DNA from: Arctopsyche grandis
Lineage: Eukaryota; Arthropoda; Insecta; Trichoptera; Hydropsychidae
Assembly: GCF_051622035.1 (NCBI RefSeq)
Contig: NC_135362.1
Span: forward strand, 11,597,501-11,661,500
DNA length: 64,000 bases
Direction of reading: 5' to 3'
The position numbers and the translations under genes are program-made. Position 1 is the first letter of the stretch, and every line of letters begins with the position of its first letter. A model generated the notes under the pieces. The model saw only the letters and a list, made by a program, of their open reading frames with translations, did not search any database and was not told where the DNA came from. Of this stretch, positions 10,421 through 20,800 are shown one piece after another.

Positions 10421-11904
10421 GTCAACCTGCATATATAGTGTGGTAGCTTTTGCATATGTAATAAGGGCAATTTTCAAAGAAAAAAAGTTGATGTACTATT
10501 GACCGCCATGATTATAATAATTATTATGCGTCTTAAATAAATAAATATATATGTACTACCTGATCACTTTATCAATCTCGAAGATTCGCTTCGTTTTACA
10601 TACCCTTTATACTCTCTAAATGTACTGGTGACATTTGTGCACTGTCTAATTACTATCATTGGGCCGAGACTAGAGGTTGTGATCGAGAATTCTCGAGAAA
10701 TTTTGATTCTCGTTTCTCGAGGATATATTATGAAAAGTCGTTCATTAGAATCTCGAAAATATCGAGAATATTTTTAATTTACCACTGTTTTTGTGCAATT
10801 AACTGATTGATTTATATACTTGTTAACTCGTTAATAATTTTTTGTATGTTTAGTATGAATATATATACATACATACATATCTATGCATGAAGTATGATGT
10901 TTTTCCTAACAGGCAAAGATGTTTGATTTATTATTTATGTATGTATTTGTTTCATACATGTTAAATTTTTGGTCAGTATTTTAATATGCGTAGATAGTCA
11001 GTATTTTTATTATTTGTCCGGTATGTCCAGTATTTTTATTTTTGGATCAGTGTGTTACCTTTTGGTCACAAAATCACGGGCAAAGCCGGGTAGCAACACT
11101 AGGAATTTTATAACATTCCTTGTTACATACTGTTATTTTTAATATTTTAAATTACTATTGCATATTTTTATTTTCTTTTATTATTTTTTTCATGCCTTTT
11201 ATAATTTTGTTTTTAATATAATTTTACTTTTTTTTCTATACAATGTTCTATTGTATCTCTCTATATCTTTCTTTCATCATGTCTTTAATAAATTTATAAA
11301 CCCCTAATATAATACATATAGTCTTTACGGCCCTATTATTTTTGTATGTTATCGATTTTATATGCTAAAAAAAACGATTCACTATATTAAAAAAAAAATT
11401 TGGATGTGACCAGCCCATGATTCATCTACATATGTATTTCAGCAATATAAAGAGGTAACAAAACAAAATTCGATAATTAAAGTTATTGTATAAAGAATAC
11501 AAATTTTCAACTTGATACATTTTTGACTTTCTAAGAGGAAAAAATCCCACTTCTGGTTTATTAAATTTAGTAATTTTATTTTCATCAAATTGAGTCGAGA
11601 ATTATTCTTGATTTTTTTCATGAAGAGCACACATGTTAAAGGGGTTGAAAAAAATAGTGGAACAAAAATCGAAAAAGAGTAAACTGCCAATTCCGGTTGA
11701 CGGATACTTACCAAATTTTATACATACGTAACTTATGATATGAAATTTCACTTAAATAAACTAAAAGGTTTCTGAGACAAACAAATTCACATTTGACAAG
11801 TAATCCGTTTACCTGAAAATCTAAAGTTTTTACTTAATGGTCGTATTCGAAAATTGTCAAATAAATAGGGCGCAAGTAGCATGGCTGCTCCCTGCTTGTA
11901 ATTG
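10421..11904. other. AT-rich DNA with small transposon ends, no gene
   Basis: At 10665-10780 a short inverted structure (TCGAGAATTCTCGAG and related pieces) resembles a hAT-type MITE. At 10975-11060 TCAGTATTTT-like units recur. GCAAAGCCGGGTAGCAACAC followed by TAG at 11074-11096 resembles the 3' end of a second Helitron family (compare 55550-55580). No coding sequence is recognisable; the short minus-strand frame at 11439-11714 has no familiar features. Confidence 0.4.
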
Positions 11905-11996
11905 GATTATTTGTCACATTGCGATCGCCCAAAAGACAATTTTTTCCATGAAAATCACGAATACGGAATATTTGGCACTCGAGTTCTCGTCAGTAT

Positions 11997-12583
11997 TGTA
12001 GCGAATGCTAAAAGGAGCCGCCGTTATAATTGGTTTCGAAAATTATCTCCAGGCTTAAGTCCTGTACAACCATGCATAATTCAAGGGCAACGACCCCTTC
12101 GACCATTCCAGAAGAAAGAGTTCATCGCTCGATCGTAAAAGAACAAAACCCGACAGTGATGTCATCAGGCAACCGCGACACGATGTCCTGAAAACACGTG
12201 CCTTAAAAGTAATTAACGCATGGCACACGCCCGCATTCTCAAACGAACGACGTCCTGCCACGCTGACCACAGAGCACGCTCCTCGAAAATAGGTCAAACA
12301 CGTGTCCTGAGAACAAAGACATCTCTGTACACGGTACGCCTGGAACTTATATAAAGCCACGCAGCAGCACGCAACGCCAGAGTGAACCTCTGCAGTTCGA
12401 CCAGATCACTTCTCCGAAGCTCAACCTCTTCGTACATACAATAACCATTGTAACAATTGAACGAAAATAAACGATCCTCTTACAAACACAAACGGTGTTT
12501 TCTTAGACCGGGACACGGTCAACACATCTGTCCCGCGCACTAAAGCCTTTTACTTGGATCCTCCACCCACCCCATACGCAATA
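11997..12583 (+). mobile_element. Solo LTR, Ty3/gypsy-like, 587 bp
   Basis: Begins TGTAGCGAATGC and ends with a GGATCC-containing U5 and ATACGCAATA. GTAT is duplicated on both sides (11993-11996, 12584-12587), as expected for gypsy-type integration. A TATA-like TTATATAAAG near 12349 and AATAAACG near 12467 mark U3 and R. There is no internal region, so this is a recombined fossil. It sits inside an older MITE. Confidence 0.75.
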
Positions 12584-12599
12584 GTATGATAGTTCTCAT

Positions 12600-12815
12600 T
12601 GGTTCGGTGATTACTAGTCAAATGTGAACCGGTCACAGGACAACCGATCGCTCTAGATCGGTCACACACTAAAACTGGTCACAAGCTAAAATCGGACAAC
12701 CAGTTTTCTCGTGACCAGTTTTAGTGTGACGGGTGATCATGTGTGACCGATCTAGAGCGACCGGTTGTCCTGTGACTAGTTCACATATGACTAGTAGTCC
12801 GTTTACCCTCAGTGT
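12600..12815. mobile_element. Palindromic MITE nested in the older MITE
   Basis: Two inverted arms of about 65 bp share ACTAGTCA.ATGTGAAC, GTCACAGGACAACCG and CGCTCTAGATCGGTCACAC and meet near 12695-12715. The left tip is GGTTCGGTGATTAC, shared with the host MITE, so the two belong to one family or have recombined. Confidence 0.65.
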
Positions 12816-12960
12816 GTATACCAGATGTTCCGTTATAGAGATTTCAGTGACTTTTGGGCGAGCGCTTTGTGACCAGCAATCACCGAACCCTTCCTGCTAG
12901 CTACTGCACTGCTAGGTAGCATTCAGCAGCAGTCGTAGATTCACTGACAGTAATGTGGCG

Positions 12961-13141
12961 ATGGTTCGGTGATTACTCGTCACAAAGTCACTAAAATCTC
13001 TATAACGGAACATCTGGCAGCCGAAAAGTCCATCATACTACCGATAACTATCATAGTAACGAGAACTTGAGTGCTAAATATTGTGTATTCGCGATTTTCA
13101 TGGCAAAAATTGTCTTTGTGACCACCCCAATGTGACGAATA
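12961..13141. mobile_element. MITE, third copy of the GGTTCGGTGATT family
   Basis: Starts GGTTCGGTGATTACTCGTCA and carries AAAATCTCTATAACGGAACA and CAGCCGAAAAGTCCATCATA, like the copy at 39779. It ends near GTGACGAATAGTCC, immediately before the LINE at 13142. The 67 bp between it and the preceding MITE hold nothing recognisable. Confidence 0.7.
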
Positions 13142-14700
13142 GTCCAAATGAGTTTTTTTCATATTCTGGGGTACCTCAGGGGTCCAACTTAGGGACATTA
13201 TTCTTTTTAATTTACATTAATGACATCTCAAAAATAATTAAGTATTCAGACTATCTTTTATTCGCCGATGACCTTAAGCTTTTTATGACAGTTAAGTCTC
13301 ATAGTGACGCAGCCCTTCTCCAATTGGACTTAGATGCGCTGTCAAGTTGGTCTGTCGATAATAAATTATTTTTTAGCATTCAAAAATGCTTTGTTCTCAA
13401 TGTGACAAGATCTTCAAATCGCTTGATTTATCCATATCGCCTAAGTGGTGTTGAATTAAAGTTTGTAGATGAATATTGTGATTTGGGGGTCTTGTTCTCG
13501 AATAATTTTCAATTTAAACGACACATAGACAATATTTGTTTGCGTGCAACAAAAATGCTGGCATTCTTACTAAGAGTTAGCAAACCTTTCCAGAATACGT
13601 TGGTGCTTAAAATTCTTTATGAATCTTTATTACGTAGTATTCTAGAATTTTCTTCTATTATATGGAATCCTACCCATATAACACATTCATTGAAGATTGA
13701 GAGAATCCAAAAACAGTTTCTCAGATATCTTTATTTGAAACAGTATGGTTATTATCCTTGGCTATATCCTAGTGCATTCCTATTAGGGGCGTTAGGTTTC
13801 AACTCATTGGAGTCTCGTCGGAATATGTTACTGGGAAGACACTTTTTTAAGCTGTTGAATGGGATAATACACAATCCTCAGGTTCTAAAGGAATTTAGGT
13901 TTAATGCACCTTGTAAATTTAGGGACTTGAGAAATCGTGATTTGTTTGTTCCTCCTGTGGCTCACACAAATATGTTGTCAACGGCTCCTATATCTAGAGC
14001 GATATATCTGCTTAACAGGATTTATGGTGAAATTGACCTCTTCAATATAAAATATACTAATCTGGTTGAGTGGTTGTTGACAACATATTTGAAAGTGGTT
14101 GATTTTGCCTATTATAAATATTAATGATTGTTATTACTGTTGCGTAGGGGTGGGTGGAGGATCCAAGTAAAAGCCAACAGTCGTTTCACAGCATTTATTG
14201 ATGATTCAGGAGATACACGTATTGCCAGTGCTCCGTCCAGAATGCCCTGAGATCGCTTACGTACCGCCTTATAAGGGGTAGATCTCTCAGGACGTCTAAT
14301 CTGTTTACCTACTGTATAGTCACGTATTCGGATATGTATTCCCACGGTATGAGAAGTGCAATCATTGTTTCATAACTAATCTAATCCTTAAAACCCACTT
14401 ATACCAGTCTCACGGTATGCATTTAGTTAATCCGTTAACAGATATCCGTTACAGATAATCCTGTCCCATGTTCGGTCACACAGTCTCTGGGATTCTATTC
14501 GCTTAATCCGCGGCGTACGTAACATTACTTTATCTATGTTTTTCTTTTTTTTATGATTTTAATGATGTTGTGTTAATATTGTTATTATTATAAGTTATTA
14601 TTACTGTTATCATGTTATTATTACTGAATGACCGGCCACAGCGACGCGTTGGAGATCTCTGTAATGTCACTGTGGCTAATATGTTAAATAAATAAATTAC
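13142..14700 (+). mobile_element. Jockey/CR1-like LINE, 5'-truncated, interrupted by a solo LTR
   Basis: The open frame to 14124 begins in the reverse transcriptase with YSGVPQGSNLGTLFFL and has LLFADDLKLFMTV (active site), VDEYCDLGVLFSNNFQF and a C-terminal region with FNSLESRRNMLLGRHFFKLL. The 5' half of the element is missing. The 3' UTR is split by a solo LTR (14138-14524) and resumes to the stem-loop GCCACAGCGAC...GTCACTGTGGC (14635-14676) and an AATAAATAAATT tail. The visible frame has no stops, so the copy is fairly young. A second copy lies at 19325-20027. Confidence 0.85.
14138..14524 (-). mobile_element. Solo LTR, Ty3/gypsy-like, 387 bp, inside a LINE 3' UTR
   Basis: Starts TGTTGCGTAGGGG and ends CGTACGTAACA, with TTAC duplicated on both sides (14134-14137, 14525-14528). 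The GGATCC-containing tip matches the U5 end of the LTR at 11997-12583 in reverse, so it lies on the minus strand; an inverted AATAAA is present near 14190. No internal region remains. Confidence 0.75.
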
Positions 14701-14769
14701 CTGTGGCGATGGCAGATGTCAGCAGTTGGCAGCAGTGTCGACTGACAGTAGGGGTGGTTGTGGTGTGGA

Positions 14770-14802
14770 GCGGTGTCGTGTCGTGTCGTGTCGTGTCGTG
14801 TA
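14770..14802. repeat. (GTGTC)n pentanucleotide run in the PIGO 5' leader
   Basis: GTGTC/TCGTG repeats about five times just upstream of the PIGO start codon, in an unusually GC-rich stretch. Confidence 0.8.
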
Positions 14803-14853
14803 GTGCGATTCGGGGTGGGGCGAGTTGGGCGAGTTGGGCTGAGCTGAGTCGCG

Positions 14854-17800
14854 ATGGGGGTTCGCTACGGCCTCTTCATGCTGTGGATCAGCTACCTGGT
14901 GTGCGGAGGCGCTCTGCTCTTCGGCCGCGGCTTCCTCTTGTCCCGAGAGGCCCGAGTGGAGCGCACCAAATGCCAGCCCTACCAGCACATCCCTTGCGGC
15001 CCTCTCGAGTCCGGTCACTCTGGATCCGAGCACGGCTGCACCCCGCGCCAGCGACTGGCTTCTCTCGCGCTGGACCTCAACTCGTCGAACCGCGCCTGTC
15101 CGCCGGCTCGCGCCAAAGTGGTGGTGCTGCTGATCGACGCGTTGAGGTTCGACTTCGCGTGGACGAATCTGGATTCGGAGCCGGAGCCCGACGCTCCGTC
15201 GTACACCAACCGGCTGCCGGCCATAACCCGAATGCTGCGCCAACAGCCCAAGCGCTCCCGCCTCTACCAGTTCATCGCAGACCCCCCCACCACCACGCTG
15301 CAGCGGCTGAAGGGTCTCACCACCGGCTCCTTGCCCACCTTCATAGACGTCGGATCCAACTTTGCCACCCCTGAAATCAACGAGGATAATCTCATTGACC
15401 AGGTAGGTTTCATTTCAACATTTTACCATACTAATAATACCTCTTAAGGATACTATTCTTCGGTACATTATATGGACGTATTCATAACTCCATTCGCGCA
15501 TGCGCATTTATGCATTCATGCGCGTCCATATTTATTTTTTTTTATTGTTACAAATCAATATACACTCGTCATTACAGATTTGCTCCAATGCGACGGGTGT
15601 ACGCATTGATGTATAATTCACTAGATCCGCCCTCACGTCTTATACTGGTCTCCCTTTTGGCGCATGCAAAATACATGGCGCATGCACAGTTTCTCTCGGT
15701 AGGTAGGTAGGTACCGCTGCGTCGTAGGGAAAAAAAAACAATTTTTTCCTCCTACTTCCCCGCTAGTTAAACCCCCCGCACCCCTCAGTTAATGAAGACA
15801 AGATCTCCGACCAAAATCACACGTCAGGGCCCATCTATGTGTATTATACATCAATGGGTGTACGTTAACGAAATACAGAATACATAAACAATCAGAAATC
15901 AGAATATATAACATATAACAATTAATCAGAAATAATAATCATAGAGGCATCTGTGGATTATTTTTAGATTTTTTTTTTGTGTACAATTTTTATACATATA
16001 ATAAATAAGATATCTATATATTACTGTGCATAATTATTACAAATTATACACAGGCAGATTTTTGTAACAGGAATAGATCTAATACCAATGTTCAGGAACC
16101 GTTTCAGCAATGATCAGATAAAATTGGCAAACTCTGATAGAGAAACGATCGATTTGGAGTCACAAAATCCCCAAATCTAACCAGCAGATGGCGAGGACTC
16201 GAACCTTTGACCTCAGTGGTGCTAAATATATACGCTACTACTAAGCCAAACTGCTGGCTAATATATAGAATGTACTAAAGAATACTGTCCGTACTTCGGG
16301 TCGTGCTGAATAGGCATGAACAGACCTTTTACCGTTTGCCCGCGGCCGTCTTCTATGGAAGCTTTGGGCGACAAGTCTGTAGCGCGGCTGTCTTCCATGG
16401 AATTTTTGAACTTTGCACGGGATTTTGAGGCTTATATGCGCCTTTTTCAACTGTTTTAACCCGTTGGGTGCTAACGACACCCCTGTCGTGGAAAGGGACA
16501 AAGCGCGCGTCTCATCTAGCGCGCTTTGTCCCTTTCCAACAGAAAGGTTCAAAAAAAAAATACGCACTTGCTGTAGTAATGCGAGAAGCATTCAATTTTT
16601 TCACCTAAAGGTCTCTATACACTCTATTTTAAATTTTATATAATGTTATTTACTGTTTATTTTTTAACTTATTCAAAAAATATAGACGTTTTGGTGATTA
16701 TATTTTTATACAAAAAGCTTAGTAAATATTACTCTTCGTAAATGTAAGTGAATATACTAAAATGTCTAATGGCTGATCCAAATATTTTTGATTTTTAAAT
16801 GCTTTTTATTATTACGAAATTATGTTCACAATACATCTTATATCTATTTTAATAGCTACTGATCATTTTCTATTTTACAATTTAATTTAATTTGGTTATT
16901 AATCACAGTATTATATTATTCTAATGTTAATCTAAAGCATAATAGGAAAAAGAGCTCAAAAACCTATTTACAATCCTTATAAATGTTCATAATACATCTA
17001 ATACATAATATTAATTAAAGACTCTCTAAAGTCGATGACCTAATGCAGATTGTGTTTAGGTAATCTGTGTTTATACCTGAAGGGTATAGACATTTTGTTG
17101 TAATCACCGAGACTCTTCACAAGTGTGTTAGTATGGTTATTAGTGATTCTGTCATAGAATCTACTGGTTAGTTTGTTAGTAATGTCTGTAACAAACGGAA
17201 TATTATATATGGCATGCTAACATAATATGATGCTATCACTTTATATGTAAAAATGCCAATTTTTTTCGATTTACCTGCTTACACGATAATGGTGAGTCGA
17301 TTCCTGGAAAACATCATGTAATACCTTTTAGCAATTGTGGACTTTTACGCTATCTTTTAAGGGAACTAAATAAGGGAAAAACCACAAGATCCTTTTTTAC
17401 GCGATATCATATGAAAAGTACATTCAGCCTTAGCTCAACTGTCGTTTGAGACTTCACGACTTGACTTACGTATCTACTTGATGTATTACGTATCTACTTG
17501 ATGTATTACGTATCTACTTGACTTACGTATCTACAAGAACATGGTCGAATACAGCTATACAGCGTCAGGAGATTCCTTTTACGGGGAGGCCAGGGATTAA
17601 AGTTGCTATTCAGGGAAACGAACCCATAGATTTTTTTAATTTATTATTAGATCAGGAATTTTATAATCTCGTGATTGAACAAAGCAATTGAAATATTAAC
17701 TAGATCGAATTGTGAGCATAGCCGTATAGCACGCTGGAAAGATATAACAGTCGACGAATTTAAAATTTGGCTAGGACTTTTGCTGCACATGGACCATACG

Positions 17801-20800
17801 ATTGATTCGTCAAAGTGATTATTGGAAAAAACATTATTTATTCAATCTCACCACATTCTCCCAATTTATGTCTCGTGATAGATTTTTTTTGATTTAGAGG
17901 GCTTTGCATTTTAATAATAATGAAGAAGATGATACTAGCGAAAATAATGAATAAATATAGGTACTGTATAGCGTGCTTTATGCAAGATTCAGGTAGACGC
18001 GCCTTCCAAGAAATGTCTAGACCTCCACACTGTCAAAACATTTGTGAGACAGAGCTATTTTATAAAATATCAGCATAGCACGGATTCTAGCTCAGCATTG
18101 AAAGTGTTAAGGTTCAAAATTGGTTGAATATATTACTGAGAGTTGAATGCCAAATATTCAATTTGCTTAAAATGAATATATACCATTCAAAAATTAGTTT
18201 TTTGTGGAACCATACTGAAACCTCGTTTATGTGACGTCACATCTTCATACAATTATGAAGATTGACTATTTGACAATTAATCCAAAACTACGAGATATAT
18301 TATGTATTTTATTGTTTAAAATAATACTTTATGTGTTAATTAACCTATCTGGTTACTTGAGTAAATATTAAAATCTGTATTTAAGGTCGAAAACTCGATT
18401 GCCAAATTCGCGAAAAAGTTGCCGCGTACAGGGCTTGTTCGCTACATTTATTGCTGCGGGCAAAGGGTTAACATACGTATTTTTAAAAAATTGTACAAGT
18501 TGCAGCTATAAAAATTTTATTCATATAAATCGATTCTATTGGGCCAGGGTTTCCCAAACTTTTTCTGCAATGGAACACTTTGCAAGCTCGGAAATTTGAA
18601 CGGAACACTTTTTAGGTGGGGTAATTCCTACTAGTTAAAATTAAAAAAATATATATATATTAAAACACATTATTTATTTAGTAATTATTTTTAAATACAA
18701 TATATAAACATAAAAATATGAATAAATAAAGCACTCAATAACTTTGATGATTTTGAGTCCATGAATTGCATATCATCTTGATATCAGGCATAATGTTGGT
18801 AAGTTTCATTCTAATATCTGGTGTGGTATCGAGCCTGTTCCTGCACTTTAGCTTCGTTGCAGCATAATAAGAAAATCCTTCTTCGCATAAATAGGTAGCA
18901 GAAAACGGAAGTAAAACAATAATAGCTTGTTTTGAAAAATTGGGATACTCTTCTGACAAACTCGCCCAGAAATCATTAAAAGCCTGATCTTTGTATTTTT
19001 GTTTCAAATCAGAGTCACTAATTAAATCAATTAGATTTTCATAGTTACTTGCGCTTAAACCTACTGGTTTAGCTGTCACGCAAAATGGATTCCGAACCCA
19101 GGAATCGTTCATACTAGTTTTTGGAAAATATTGCTAACGAGTTGTCGGTGTTCTAAAAATACTAAGGAAATTTCTTCATCTACTTAAAATTCAATTTAAA
19201 CATCAGTGAAGATTGATCATCACTCGCCTTTCAATATGAAGTAGAAGATCTTTACATGTGTTCCAAATTGTCGCAGAACATTGTTTGGAAAACAATATAA
19301 TTTTTATTTCAAACAACACAAACAGTATTTGTTTGCGGGCCACAAAAATGCTGGGATTCTTACTACGAGTTAGTAAACCTTTCCAGAGTGCGTTGGTGCT
19401 TAAAATTCTTTATGAATCTCTAGTACGTAACATTCTAGAATTTTCTTCCATTATATGGAGTCCTACTCATATGACTCATTCATTGAAGATTGAGAGAATT
19501 CAAAAACGTTTTCTCAAATATCTTTATATGAAATTGTATGGTTATTATCCTTGACTATATCCTAGTGCTTCCTATTAGGGGCGTTAGGCTTCAACTCATT
19601 GGAGTCACGTTGTGTTATATTTTTCAGGAAAGCACTTTTTTAAGCTATTAAATGGGTTAGTACACAATCCTCAGGTTCTTAATGAATTTAAGTTTTATAC
19701 ACCTAGTAAGTTCAGGGACCTGAGGAATCGTGATTTATTTTCTTCTCCTGTGGCTCGCACTTATATGTTGGCAATGTCTCCAATATCAAAAGCGATATAT
19801 CTACTCAACCGGGTTGCTGGTGACATTGACCTGTTTAATGTAAGCTGCGTTGAACTGGTTGAGTGGTTGTGGAGCAATGCCCGTGGTTGATTTTATCAAT
19901 AATAAATATCGTCGACCACAAATGTTTTATAAACGTTAATTTGTGGCATGATTGTGTGTCTGGCCACAGTGACGCGTTAGAGTACTCTGTAATGTCACTG
20001 TGGCTAATATGTTAAAATAAAATAAGGTGATCAATCACAATATTCATATAATGTACCTGTTTTTTTACTCCTATATTTATTATATCTTTATCCATTTGAT
20101 GAAAGTTTTGCAGCAGAATTTTTTTTTAAATAGTAGAAATTGAAAATAATTTTAAGGGAATAATCTACGATTTAATCTATACGAAATCTAATTAATACAA
20201 AAAAAAAACTCTTTGTTAAGAATCGCACTCACTAATATAATTGCTATTTTTAATTAATACCTGTATTAATGTATGTATGTTATTAAATAAATATGTATTA
20301 CTTTCAGCTTGTATCACATGGTGGAAAAGCTGTGCTGCTCGGCGATGACACGTGGGCTCAGTTATACCCCAAGAGATGGCTTCGATCTCTCGCTCTTCCA
20401 TCATTTAATACTTGGGACTTGGATACTGTCGACAATGGTACATATTATTATTTGGTTTATTCATATTTAATATGTCGGTGATGATCAATCGATGTTTTGT
20501 TGTTTAAGCTGTCAAAGCACGGTTACCAGAAGAACTAGAAAAAAAAGATTGGCAACTTTTAGTAGCCCATTTTTTGGGTGTTGATCATTGTGGTCACCGT
20601 TACGGACCTTTGCATTCTGAAATGGTTCGTAAACTCACCGAGATGAATCAAGTAATTGAAGATACATTACAAACTTTGGATAATGATACTGTTCTTTTTG
20701 TAATTGGAGATCATGGAATGACTATTACGGGTATGTCTATGTAATGTTTTTCATACTTGATCGATTTTTTTTTATTAATTTATATATTGTACTGTTGTAT

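Larger units (their letters stand above)
11905..12893. mobile_element. MITE (GGTTCGGTGATT family) split by two later insertions
   Basis: The outer parts, 11905-11996 and 12816-12893, correspond to the two halves of the copy at 39779-39963 read in reverse: ATTATTTGTCACATTGCGAT on the left, CCAGATGTTCCGTTATAGAG and CAATCACCGAACC on the right. Between them lie a solo LTR (11997-12583), a short MITE stretch, and a palindromic relative (about 12600-12815). The order of events follows from the nesting: this MITE is oldest. Confidence 0.7.
16460..18467 (+). mobile_element. piggyBac-family DNA transposon, decayed, 2.0 kb
   Basis: It is bounded by TTAA on both sides (16456-16459, 18468-18471), starts CCCGTTGGGTGC and ends GCGGGCAAAGGG, as expected for piggyBac. 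Inside, 17610-17960 carries the remains of a PGBD-type transposase in broken frames: QEFYNLVIEQ, FKIWLGLLLHM, TTFSQFMSRDRFF and ALHFNNNEEDD can be read separately. Several stops and frame changes exist, so it encodes no enzyme. A 19-bp perfect palindrome lies near the left end. It sits in PIGO intron 1. Confidence 0.8.

Noticed and set aside
8540-10512. ACTATTGAC on both sides of the Harbinger gene as its target duplication
   Set aside because: Harbinger elements duplicate 3 bp; these 9-bp matches are in direct orientation but no matching termini adjoin them, so chance is likely.
14703-15374. Long alternative frames on both strands over PIGO exon 1
   Set aside because: GC-rich DNA has few stops; only the frame from 14854 matches a known protein and splices on.
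17464-17537. Short regular repeats as a CRISPR-like array
   Set aside because: Units are contiguous without unique spacers and lie in a eukaryotic transposon.
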